Part shown: in pieces, positions 20,734 to 27,347 of the stretch
Layout of the letters: every line of letters starts with the position of its first letter
Numbering within the stretch: the stretch's first letter is position 1
Assembly (NCBI GenBank): GCA_000961645.1
Contig: LADM01000043.1
Location: 1 to 35,911 of the forward strand
Direction: 5' to 3'
From: Gammaproteobacteria bacterium BRH_c0
Lineage (GTDB): Bacteria > Pseudomonadota > Gammaproteobacteria > Pseudomonadales > Porticoccaceae
DNA: 35,911 bases
Made by a program: the position numbers and the translations under genes
The notes under the pieces: model-generated
What the model saw: the letters and a program-made list of their open reading frames with translations, nothing else
What the model was told of the DNA's origin: nothing
The model's database searches: none

Positions 20734-21117
20734 TCAGAGGTTGTTGAGCTTGGCCTTGGCATCTGGACTTGGCATGTGGTTGACGCCCGCGAGAATCTCG
20801 GCCAGTGTTTTGACGCTCGCGTCGGCATTGGCATCTGCGGCAATGGCCTGCAGTTTTGCCTTGTTATCTGCCGAGACTGCGTGTTGCATGTCATGCATCG
20901 CCATGGCGATGGTCTTTACCGCTTCGCTGTTGTCGGCATCATTGGCAATGGCCTGAAGCTGTACTTTTTGATCGGCATTGGGGAAGTGATTGAGCCCCGC
21001 CAGGATTGATGCCATGGTCTTTACGGGTGCGTCTCCACCCCCTTCGGCCATGGCAAAGGGGGCCAGCAGGGCCAGGGTGAAAATGGCGAGGTAGCGTCTG
21101 ATCGATATTGCTTTCAT
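20734..21117 (-). CDS. small secreted protein with three internal repeats, unknown function
   Basis: This is a 127-residue protein that I do not recognise. The signal peptide MKAISIRRYLAIFTLALLAPFAMA ends at AMA. The mature part has two full repeats and one partial repeat of about 35 residues: PVKTMASILAGLNHFPNADQ with KVQLQAIANDAD, AVKTIAMAMHDMQHAVSADN with KAKLQAIAADAN, and SVKTLAEILAGVNHMPSPDA with KAKLNNL. Each repeat looks like a pair of amphipathic helices. ATG 21117 has AAAGG about eight bases upstream. It is convergent with yceI. A periplasmic helical-repeat role is inferred. Confidence 0.72.
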   Translation of the reverse strand: MKAISIRRYLAIFTLALLAPFAMAEGGGDAPVKTMASILAGLNHFPNADQKVQLQAIANDADNSEAVKTIAMAMHDMQHAVSADNKAKLQAIAADANADASVKTLAEILAGVNHMPSPDAKAKLNNL

Positions 21118-21128
21118 GGGTATACCTT

Positions 21129-21160
21129 TTGATAGTGATGATTATTGATAGTGATAATTA
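21129..21160 (-). promoter_or_regulatory. 16-bp tandem duplication upstream of the secreted repeat protein
   Basis: TTGATAGTGATGATTA (21129-21144) is followed directly by TTGATAGTGATAATTA (21145-21160), one mismatch apart. It starts 12 bases before the start codon of the 20734-21117 gene. The GATAxTGATxAT pattern is loosely like tandem Fur hexamers (13 of 19 match to the consensus by eye). A tandem operator is possible. Confidence 0.4.
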
Positions 21161-21375
21161 GACGTGGCACATCAGGGGCATGGTAAAGCGCTTGGCCGAC
21201 CTTTATTCGGGTAGCGCCTATCACCATAGACCAATCTGCCGGGAAATCAATATCAGGCGGGTAGCCCTGGTTGGCAAATAGCGCCACTCAGGCGCTGGGT
21301 TCCATTCAGGGCGTGGCAATCCATGTGCCATCGGCTACACTGCTCGCAGCTGTTTGACTGACCAGGGAGAACACT

Positions 21376-21612
21376 ATGACCAATCCAGTCCGCGCTGGCG
21401 ACGCCCCTCTCGCCGTTGCTGTGGAGCAGGGCAAATCCTATTACTGGTGTGCCTGTGGCAAAAGCCAGAACCAACCCTTTTGCGACGGCAAGCATAAGGG
21501 CAGCGGGTTCGCCCCGCTCAAGTATGACGCCAGCGAAACGAAAACCCTGTACTTTTGTGTCTGCAAGGCTACTGCCAATCAGCCCCTTTGCGACGGCAGC
21601 CACAAACAATAA
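21376..21612 (+). CDS. double CDGSH iron-sulfur domain protein
   Basis: This is a 78-residue soluble protein with two mitoNEET-type clusters. Each C-x-C-x-(S/T)-x3-P-x-C-D-G-x-H motif binds a [2Fe-2S] cluster with three Cys and one His ligand: CACGKSQNQPFCDGKH and CVCKATANQPLCDGSH. Two motifs in one chain are typical of the Miner2/bacterial tandem class. The role is thought to be redox or cluster handling. AGGGAG precedes the ATG. It has no clear operon partner; a terminator follows it. Confidence 0.93.
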   Translation: MTNPVRAGDAPLAVAVEQGKSYYWCACGKSQNQPFCDGKHKGSGFAPLKYDASETKTLYFCVCKATANQPLCDGSHKQ

Positions 21613-21631
21613 ACCCTATTTGTCCAACTCC

Positions 21632-21669
21632 AAAAGAGCGATAGCCCAGTCATTGGCGACGCTCTTTTT
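21632..21669 (+). terminator. terminator between the CDGSH and S4 genes
   Basis: AAAAGAGCG (21632-21640) pairs with CGCTCTTTT (21660-21668), the loop contains a small GCC/GGC helper stem, and the structure ends in a T-run. The A-rich left side and T-rich right side suit a terminator in both directions. Confidence 0.65.
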
Positions 21670-21687
21670 ATTGCCGAGCAACGAAAC

Positions 21688-21900
21688 ATGCAAACCTTTT
21701 CCCTCGAAGGCCGAGCCTTTATCACTCTCAACAATTTACTGAAAGTGGAAGGCCTGGCCGAAAACGGCGGTGCCGCCAAACAGGCTGTGGCTGATGGTCA
21801 AGTATTGGTGGATGGTCAGGTTGAGTTGCGCAAGCGCTGCAAGATTGTGGCGGGACAGGTGGTGGAATTTCAGGGGCAGAGAATAACCGTGGTGGAGTGA
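21688..21900 (+). CDS. ybcJ: S4 domain RNA-binding protein (YbcJ-like)
   Basis: This 70-residue protein is essentially a single S4 RNA-binding fold: FITLNNLLKVEGLAENGGAAKQAVADGQVLVDGQVELRKRCKIVAGQVVEF, with the basic RKRCK turn that contacts RNA. The length and sequence fit E. coli YbcJ. The molecular target is unknown. The first ATG of the frame is used. The gene appears monocistronic, with a terminator before it. Confidence 0.9.
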   Translation: MQTFSLEGRAFITLNNLLKVEGLAENGGAAKQAVADGQVLVDGQVELRKRCKIVAGQVVEFQGQRITVVE

Positions 21901-21965
21901 ACCACAGCTTACCATCAAGAATGTAGGTGGTTTTCAGGGCACTGTGCATAGATGCTGTGCCATAG

Positions 21966-22697
21966 GTGATAGGGAATATCTCTATCGAATCGAATCTTTT
22001 TAGGTCGCGAGCTAAAGTGGTAAAGGAATTTAAGCTTACTTTCGAGGAAGGCAGCTCGATCAATTTGGGTTTGCTTCAGCAGGGCATGCCGAGCAATATC
22101 AGCCTGGAGAATCGGGATGGTGATGTGTATGCGTTTTTTCAGGAAGATACAATTGAGGGGGAGAGTGTATCAGTACTTATAAGGCGTGAACTGGATAGAA
22201 TTTTCTTCATAACAAATGTGCGAATAAAAGCGGAGGCGGTTAATTATTCAAATGGAGTAAGGATCGTTCGTCGTTGTCACGAAAGTCCTTGGAAATACAC
22301 AGATGAACTGCCGATTAACTTTCGCCGTCAAAACTGGAGTTCCAAGATTGAATCCCAGTTTAAATTATGGTCTTTAGCCGCAGATGTTGCACAGACACAG
22401 ATGAAGCTCCTGCTGCTATTTCAAATTATCGAGCTGGAGCATCCGGATTTAGGTGATTCGGAAATATTTCCTCACTCTTTCGACGGTAAAATCACACCAT
22501 TGACTGAATGCAAATATATCAGGAACGTTATTTCTCATGCGGTTCCTAAAGGTAATAGAATACGGGCTTATTGTAAAAGCCTTGGTTATGCTGGCGATTT
22601 TGACGGTAAGAATGATTGGCTTGGTCATGTTTTAACAGGAAGAAGCATCACGCTTATGGAATCTGAAGCTAGGAAAATTCTTGAGAAAGCGTTGTAG
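21966..22697 (+). CDS. orphan protein with a HEPN-like RNxxxH motif
   Basis: This 243-residue protein (from GTG 21966; GTG 22017 is an alternative start) is not a family I can name. The N-terminal half is beta-rich. The C-terminal half is helical: FKLWSLAADVAQTQMKLLLLFQIIELEHPDL, then KYIRNVISHAVP with Arg186 and His191. R-N-x-x-x-H in such a helical context is the signature of HEPN ribonucleases, which occur in toxin-antitoxin and anti-phage systems. The gene is visibly more AT-rich than its neighbours, with many AAT, ATA and TTT codons, which suggests recent transfer. No antitoxin-like partner is adjacent. The HEPN assignment is tentative. Confidence 0.55.
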   Translation: MIGNISIESNLFRSRAKVVKEFKLTFEEGSSINLGLLQQGMPSNISLENRDGDVYAFFQEDTIEGESVSVLIRRELDRIFFITNVRIKAEAVNYSNGVRIVRRCHESPWKYTDELPINFRRQNWSSKIESQFKLWSLAADVAQTQMKLLLLFQIIELEHPDLGDSEIFPHSFDGKITPLTECKYIRNVISHAVPKGNRIRAYCKSLGYAGDFDGKNDWLGHVLTGRSITLMESEARKILEKAL

Positions 22698-22728
22698 AAA
22701 AGTCCGCCTTAAATTTGGCAAACTCAGC

Positions 22729-23565
22729 CTACGCTCGCTCAATTCTGTCCTGATGAATAACAATCACCCCCTGCTTGAATAGCGCTCCAATAGCCTTCTT
22801 GAAATTGCCCTTGCTCACACCAAACAACCGGGTAATCACCTCGGGCGGACTTTTGTCGCCGAGGGGCAACATGCCACCGGCTTCCGCCAATTTGTCGAGA
22901 ATCCGTGATTGCAGTTCGTCGCGGCCTTCGTTGCCGAGGGGTTGCAGGCTGAGGTCGATCTTGCCGTCGGCGCGGATTTCCTTGATGTAGCCCTGTTCAC
23001 GCATGCCGCTCCGCAGGAACTTGAAAGCGTCATTCTTGTGGATCAGACCCCAGTGCCGACCGTTAATAATCGCCTTGAAGCCGATATCGGTACGCGCCGT
23101 GACCAGCAGGTCGACCTTGTCACCCACTTCGTAATTGGCTGGGGCCTGATCGAGATGGCGGTCGAGGTGGGCGGTGGCAGTGATGCGCTGGCTGTGGTCG
23201 TCGAGATAGAGGTAGACCACGCAGTAGTCGCCCTCCTGCAACGTTCGCTTTTGTTCCGAGTGCGGCAGCAGCAGATCCTTGGGCAGGCCCCAGTCGAGGA
23301 AAATCCCCACTTGGTTGATCTCTTTCACCTTGAGACTGGCGAACTCGCCGACCTGGGCCTTGGGTTTTTCCGTGGTGGCGATCAGCCGGTCTTCGCTGTC
23401 GAGGTAGATAAAAACACGAAGGCTGTTGCCCAGATCGGTGATGGTGTCTTTGGGGATATAGCGCTTGGGCAGGAGAATTTCGCCTTCTTCGCCGCCATCG
23501 AGGTAGAGGCCGAAATCGGCGTGTTTGACAATTGTCAGGGTGTTGAAGCGCCCGATGGCAGCCAT
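22729..23565 (-). CDS. CvfB-type S1 RNA-binding protein
   Basis: This 278-residue protein has several S1-like OB folds followed by a winged helix. Blocks seen are MAAIGRFNTLTIVKHADFGLYLDGG, ASLKVKEINQVGIFLDWGLPKDLLLPHSEQ, ITATAHLDRHL, YEVGDKVDLLVTARTDIGFKAIINGRHWGLIHKND, and the C-terminal LFGVSKGNFKKAIGALFKQGVIVI. This is the CvfB/YitL architecture, linked in Staphylococcus to virulence regulation through RNA binding. ATG 23565 fits the first OB strand; an in-frame ATG at 23607 adds an unrelated leader. Confidence 0.9.
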   Translation of the reverse strand: MAAIGRFNTLTIVKHADFGLYLDGGEEGEILLPKRYIPKDTITDLGNSLRVFIYLDSEDRLIATTEKPKAQVGEFASLKVKEINQVGIFLDWGLPKDLLLPHSEQKRTLQEGDYCVVYLYLDDHSQRITATAHLDRHLDQAPANYEVGDKVDLLVTARTDIGFKAIINGRHWGLIHKNDAFKFLRSGMREQGYIKEIRADGKIDLSLQPLGNEGRDELQSRILDKLAEAGGMLPLGDKSPPEVITRLFGVSKGNFKKAIGALFKQGVIVIHQDRIERA

Positions 23566-23679
23566 GGTCAATATCCGCAGTGATTCAGGCGGCCATTGTA
23601 TCAGCAACAGCTATCGGCATATTTCCGTTTGTGGCAAAGGCAGGCAATAGCCTATCCGACTGCTTTCCCTGTCAGTTGG

Positions 23680-24411
23680 TTATTGCTCCAGGGAGTGGGC
23701 AAGCTCGCGCAGCAGTTTTCCACCGTCGCCGCGCCAGGCGCTGCCGTGCATGCAGGCCAGCGTGGTCGGCGCACTGCACGCCAGGCGCTCAAGCATGGCC
23801 CCGGTATTACGGCTGTGGGCAAAGTAATCCATGCTGTGGCGAAAGGCTTCGCTGGGGCCGAGGATATCCGTTTCAATCAGGGGTTTGAGGCCACTGCCAC
23901 TTTGGGTGAACAGGTCGCCGCACAGCAGTGTGCCGGTGTGTTGTTCCATGAGGAAACCGCATTCCCAGGCATGGGGCAAGTGCGGGGTGTCGAACCAGCG
24001 CACAGAGCGTGTGCCCAGGGACAGTACTTCTCCATCCATGATGGCGCGCGGTGGCCGGTCCGCCAGATCGCCAATGGACACCATCGCTGCCACTGCGCCG
24101 CACAATGGTGACGACTGCGGTGCCGCCGCGAGCCACTGATTGAGTGAGCCGCATTCGTCCGCCTCAACGTGTGAAAAACCGATATGGCGCAATGTGTTCA
24201 CCGCTATTACATGGGCGACCGCTTCCTCGACCAGAGGGAACAGCTTGCGCGGACCGGTGTGAAACAGCAGCGGTTCATCGTCGACGATCAGGTACTGGTT
24301 AAAGGAAAAACCGCCCTCAACGCCATCGAGTGGCACCGGGGTGTTGATGCGGTAAATCCCGTCGGCGATTTCGTGGACATTGGTGCCTGACTGCTGGTTG
24401 GTGATGCTCAT
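23680..24411 (-). CDS. stand-alone diiron-type metallo-beta-lactamase fold protein (ODP-like)
   Basis: This is a 243-residue soluble protein. The metal ligands follow the flavodiiron protein pattern rather than the hydrolase pattern: H81-x-E83-x-D85 (FSHVEADECGSLNQWL), a His in DTPHLPHAWECG (144 or 147), Asp166 (CGDLF) and His222 (CMHG). Flavodiiron proteins reduce O2 or NO, but this chain has no flavodoxin or rubredoxin domain. Stand-alone relatives are poorly understood; some act as O2 sensors or as hydrolases. GGGAGG lies a few bases before the ATG. It is not clearly in an operon with cvfB. Confidence 0.85.
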   Translation of the reverse strand: MSITNQQSGTNVHEIADGIYRINTPVPLDGVEGGFSFNQYLIVDDEPLLFHTGPRKLFPLVEEAVAHVIAVNTLRHIGFSHVEADECGSLNQWLAAAPQSSPLCGAVAAMVSIGDLADRPPRAIMDGEVLSLGTRSVRWFDTPHLPHAWECGFLMEQHTGTLLCGDLFTQSGSGLKPLIETDILGPSEAFRHSMDYFAHSRNTGAMLERLACSAPTTLACMHGSAWRGDGGKLLRELAHSLEQ

Positions 24412-24505
24412 CCCATCCTCCCTGGGTGTGGACTGACGGTCACAGTGAAACGCGGTTGCGCAGTCCGTTACAGCATGGATTTTAAAGCCAGGCCTGAATA
24501 TAGCA

Positions 24506-24567
24506 GAAAAATATTGCCAGGCTCCCGCTGCTCCCGACAGGGTTTAACCGCATGCTTGCCGGGAGCC
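24506..24567 (-). terminator. probable terminator of the DUF1428/VOC operon
   Basis: On the minus strand GGCTCCCG and CGGGAGCC form an 8-bp stem around a long (32-base) loop, followed by TGGCAATATTTTTC. It lies just downstream of the DUF1428 stop (24574). The long loop lowers confidence; a nested CTCCCG/CGGGAG alternative exists. Confidence 0.4.
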
Positions 24568-24573
24568 GGGCGC

Positions 24574-24933
24574 TCAGAGTTGCACCATCATCTTGAAACC
24601 GCCATAGATCATGCGCTTGCCATCAAAGGGCATGGCGTCGGGGCTCATCATGTCGGCGAGTCGCGGGTCTTTCATCACCAGATCGTTGATGCGGTCGCGG
24701 TCTTCTCGGGATTTATACACAATCCACGAAAATACCACGGTCTCCCCCTCTTCGAGTTTGACGCTTTGCGGGAACGAGGTGTGTACCCCGCTTTTGATAT
24801 CGTCCGCCACGCATTCAATATACTCGAGCGCACCGTGTTCCTTCCAAATCTCGCCGGCCAATTGGGCGATGCGGCGGTATTCGTCGATATTGTTAACGGG
24901 TACGGGTAACACAAAGCCATCGACATAATTCAT
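24574..24933 (-). CDS. DUF1428 family protein (YbaA-like)
   Basis: This is a 119-residue cytoplasmic protein with the ferredoxin-like alpha/beta barrel fold of DUF1428: MNYVDGFVLPVPVNNIDEYRR, A.EIWKEHGALEYIECVADD, VFSWIVYKSREDRDRINDLVMKDPR and the C-terminal FDGKRMIYGGFKMMV. The function is unknown. It overlaps the upstream VOC gene by four bases (ATGA), so the two are translationally coupled. Genes like this are frequent companions of ECF42 sigma factors, as here. Confidence 0.92.
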   Translation of the reverse strand: MNYVDGFVLPVPVNNIDEYRRIAQLAGEIWKEHGALEYIECVADDIKSGVHTSFPQSVKLEEGETVVFSWIVYKSREDRDRINDLVMKDPRLADMMSPDAMPFDGKRMIYGGFKMMVQL

Positions 24934-25361
24934 GGGGTTTGCTCCTTGAGGTCAATATCGCATTTAAGGCAGTTAATCATCCAGGGAATATCAAATCGGT
25001 CGGTAAACATCCCGAAGCGGTGTGCCCAGAAGGTTTCCGCGATGGGCATCTGCACGACGCCTCCGGCGGATAGCGCGGAGAATAGGTGCTCTGCCTCCTC
25101 GACACTTGCCACAGCCATGGCGACGCAGATACCGCCAGGTTTTTGGTACATATCAGGTGGTGCATCGGCGCCCATCAGGAACAGGTCGCCCGCTGTTAGT
25201 TGGGCGTGCATGACAGTGTCGTGCAGTGCCTTCGGCATCTGGTCGCAAAAAGGCGATTCACCGTGGGTCATCATGTCAACCTTGCCATTGAGAATCCCGG
25301 CGTAAAAGGCAAAGGCTTCGCGGCAGTTGCCGTTAAAGGTCAGGTAGGGTGTTACGGTCAT
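24930..25361 (-). CDS. VOC family protein (PhnB/YjdN-like)
   Basis: This is a 143-residue protein of the glyoxalase/bleomycin-resistance superfamily, PhnB type. Blocks are MTVTPYLTFNGNCREAFAFYAGILNGKV, DTVMHAQLTAGDLFLMGADAPP, GGICVAMAVASVEEAEHLFSALSAGG, and the ending FWAHRFGMFTDRFDIPWMIN. The substrate is unknown. The start ATG 25361 lies 38 bases downstream of a strong ECF42-type promoter match. It is the first gene of a two-gene unit with the DUF1428 gene. Confidence 0.93.
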   Translation of the reverse strand: MTVTPYLTFNGNCREAFAFYAGILNGKVDMMTHGESPFCDQMPKALHDTVMHAQLTAGDLFLMGADAPPDMYQKPGGICVAMAVASVEEAEHLFSALSAGGVVQMPIAETFWAHRFGMFTDRFDIPWMINCLKCDIDLKEQTP

Positions 25362-25398
25362 GTTGTGTGCTCCTGGGATGGATGTGAGACAAATCGTT

Positions 25399-25425
25399 GT
25401 CGAGTGGCGGAAAGGCGATTCGACA
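25399..25425 (-). promoter_or_regulatory. ECF42-type promoter before the VOC/DUF1428 unit
   Basis: On the minus strand TGTCGA (25425-25420) is followed, after exactly 17 bases, by CGAC (25402-25399). The published ECF42 consensus is TGTCGA at -35 and CG(A/T)C at -10. The identical layout occurs before the DGPF gene in this window. Confidence 0.75.
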
Positions 25426-25467
25426 GTGGTGGCAAAACACTGGGACGAATAATCTCAGGAAATAATT

Positions 25468-25812
25468 TCAGGGTTGCAGGTCGCGAATGGGACGCACCTC
25501 AATACTCCCCACTCGTGCCGGAGGGATACCGGCAGCAATACGGATGGCTTCGTTCAGGTCGCGGGCTTCCACCAGGTAAAAGCCCGCTAACTGTTCGCGG
25601 GTTTCGGCGAAGGGTCCATCGGTAACCGACATCTGGCCATTGCGTACCCGCACCGTGGTCGCCGTGGATACCGGTTGCAATGCCTGGCCGGCAATCATCT
25701 GGCCGTTGTTCGCCAGACTTTCAGCGTAGGCCATGCACTCGCTGTCAGCCGGGCTTTCCGGCAGGCTGTGGAGTGTGTTTTCGTCGCAGTAGACAAGGCA
25801 CAGGTATTTCAT
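25468..25812 (-). CDS. DGPF/YCII-related protein
   Basis: This 114-residue protein is the classical genetic partner of ECF42 sigma factors. The YCII fold starts MKYLCLVYCDE, and the name-giving motif DGPF is at 65-68 in VTDGPFAETREQLAGFYLVEARDLNEAI. The tail SIEVRPI is typical. The biochemical role is unknown. It lies downstream of its own ECF42-like promoter, 85 bases from the 3' end of the sigma-factor gene. GAGAGGAAG is the ribosome site. Confidence 0.95.
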   Translation of the reverse strand: MKYLCLVYCDENTLHSLPESPADSECMAYAESLANNGQMIAGQALQPVSTATTVRVRNGQMSVTDGPFAETREQLAGFYLVEARDLNEAIRIAAGIPPARVGSIEVRPIRDLQP

Positions 25813-25842
25813 CGTTATCTTCCTCTCGGGTTCTTGTTTTTA

Positions 25843-25869
25843 GTCGTATGGCGCAGCCGTAAATCGACA
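25843..25869 (-). promoter_or_regulatory. ECF42-type promoter before the DGPF gene
   Basis: On the minus strand TGTCGA (25869-25864) and CGAC (25846-25843) are separated by 17 bases, the same spacing as in the second copy at 25399-25425. The position, about 30 bases before the ATG, fits a promoter. Confidence 0.8.
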
Positions 25870-25897
25870 GAGGCAATGGTCTTTTTGCTGTCGGCGG

Positions 25898-27121
25898 TTA
25901 GCCGTTGAGTTCTGCCAGCCGCCGCTGCAGGAAACGGCGCTCCGGTTCCTGCCCGGCAAGGTCCAGGGCGCGCTGGTAGGCAGCTCGTGCCTGAGGAATG
26001 AGCCCCAGGCGACGGCACAGGTCGGCGCGGGCGGCATGGGCCAGGTGATATTCTTCCAACTGGCCTCTTGTCAGCAGTTCGTCCACCAGCGCCAGACCCG
26101 CTGCGGCGCCATCGCGCATGGCCACTGCCACCGCCCGATTGAGCTCCACCACGGGGGAGGCAGCGGTTTGCAGCAGCAGATCGTAGAGGCCGACGATTTC
26201 CCGCCAGTCGGTATCGGCTGCAGTGGGCGCCTCGGCGTGGACTGCGGCGATAGCGGCCTGAAGGGTATAGGGGCCAAAGCGTTGCGAGTGCAGGGCACGG
26301 GTCACCAGCGCGCTGGCCGCGGCGATCTGGCTGTGGTTCCAGCGCGAGCGATCCTGATCCTCCAGCAGTACCAGATCACCTTCGCCATCGGTTCGGGTGG
26401 TGATGCGGGCGGCATGCAACTGCATCAATGCCAGCAGGCCGAGGGCTTCCGGTTCCGGGAGCAATTCCACCAGCAGGCGCCCCAGGCGGATCGCTTCGGT
26501 GACCAGGTTGTCGCGGGTGGCGGATTCACCAGCGGTGGCGGAGTAACCCTCGTTGAACACCAGGTAAATCACCTGCAATACCGAATCGAGACGGGCGGGC
26601 AGATCGCTGGCGGCGGGCACTTCGTAGGGGATGTTGGCGACGCGGATTTTGGTCTTGGCGCGCACGATGCGTTGCGCCAGGGTGCTGGGCGTGGTGAGAA
26701 AAGCGCGGGCGATTTCCTCGGTGGTCAGGTCGCAGACCTCTCTGAGGGTGAGGGCGATGCGGGCGTCTGCCGACAGGCTCGGGTGACAGCAGGTAAAGAT
26801 CAGCCGCAGGCGGTCGTCTTCGATGGCTTCGTCGCGGATGTTGTCTTCAGTATCGGCGTAAAGTTCATCGGCAATGAGGTTGAGTGAGGCATCAAAGCGC
26901 GAGCGGCGGCGCAGCTGGTCAATCGCCTTGAAGCGCCCGGTGGAGACCAGCCAGGCGCGGGGATTGGCTGGCACACCTTCACTTGGCCACTGCTGCAATG
27001 CCGCAGCAAAAGCCTCGTGCATGGCTTCTTCAGCCAGCTCGAAATCCCCCAGCAGGCGAATCAGGGTGGCCAGCACCCGGCGGGATTCGTTGCGGTAGAG
27101 GTTGTCGATGGTGTCCTTCAT
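25898..27121 (-). CDS. ECF42-type RNA polymerase sigma factor with C-terminal TPR domain
   Basis: This is a 407-residue ECF sigma factor, about twice the usual ECF size because of a long C-terminal helical extension. Sigma-2 is seen in RVLATLIRLLGDFELAEEAMHEAFAAALQQWP and PRAWLVSTGRFKAIDQLRRR. Sigma-4 is seen in IALTLREVCDLTTEEIARAFLTTPSTLAQRIVRAKTKIR. The rest (from about residue 185) contains RLGRLLVELLPEPEALGLLALMQLHAAR and TPR-like pairs up to YQRALDLAGQEPERRFLQRRLAEL. That layout, with adjacent DGPF, VOC and DUF1428 genes, defines group ECF42, which lacks a classical anti-sigma factor. The start ATG 27121 is fixed by an in-frame stop at 27154-27152; its own ribosome site is poor (see the mini-ORFs upstream). 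Confidence 0.95.
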   Translation of the reverse strand: MKDTIDNLYRNESRRVLATLIRLLGDFELAEEAMHEAFAAALQQWPSEGVPANPRAWLVSTGRFKAIDQLRRRSRFDASLNLIADELYADTEDNIRDEAIEDDRLRLIFTCCHPSLSADARIALTLREVCDLTTEEIARAFLTTPSTLAQRIVRAKTKIRVANIPYEVPAASDLPARLDSVLQVIYLVFNEGYSATAGESATRDNLVTEAIRLGRLLVELLPEPEALGLLALMQLHAARITTRTDGEGDLVLLEDQDRSRWNHSQIAAASALVTRALHSQRFGPYTLQAAIAAVHAEAPTAADTDWREIVGLYDLLLQTAASPVVELNRAVAVAMRDGAAAGLALVDELLTRGQLEEYHLAHAARADLCRRLGLIPQARAAYQRALDLAGQEPERRFLQRRLAELNG

Positions 27122-27170
27122 AGGTCGATAGTGTCCTTCATGGAGTGCCTTTCATGGAGTGCCTTCAGGG
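27104..27170 (-). other. tandem duplications forming two coupled mini-ORFs before the sigma gene
   Basis: On the minus strand ATG at 27155 encodes MKGTP and stops at TGA 27140-27138, which overlaps the next ATG (27141). That one encodes MKDTIDL and stops at TGA 27120-27118, which overlaps the sigma-factor ATG (27121). Both mini-ORFs have AAGG-type sites six bases upstream, while the sigma gene has only a distant AAGGA. The DNA is a duplication: 18-base units at 27104-27121 and 27124-27141 (one mismatch) and 13-14-base units at 27141-27167. Confidence 0.6.
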
Positions 27171-27299
27171 TGTTTCCAGATAATTACACTGCGGAAAATA
27201 CTGGCTGGTAACGGGTGGTTAACAGCGGCGACAGGTTTGTGGACCGTGATGCGCTGGACAATGGTTTTTGACACTCCTACTATCGGTCGTTCCACAGCT

Positions 27300-27311
27300 C
27301 GGGTTAACCCG
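27300..27311 (+). promoter_or_regulatory. 12-bp palindrome upstream of the Rieske oxygenase
   Basis: CGGGTTAACCCG is a perfect palindrome 36 bases before the ATG of the oxygenase gene. The position would suit an operator or promoter-proximal site. No regulator is known to bind it. Confidence 0.35.
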
Positions 27312-27347
27312 CAGACTGGATAATCACAATAAACAACGAGGTACACC

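Noticed and set aside
26036..26887. 283-codon forward frame opposite the ECF42 gene
   Set aside because: It is a codon-bias shadow of the sigma factor with no family features.
27220..27240. An ECF42 promoter for the sigma gene itself (minus strand TGTCGC)
   Set aside because: The -35 has one mismatch and no CG(A/T)C lies 17 bases downstream.
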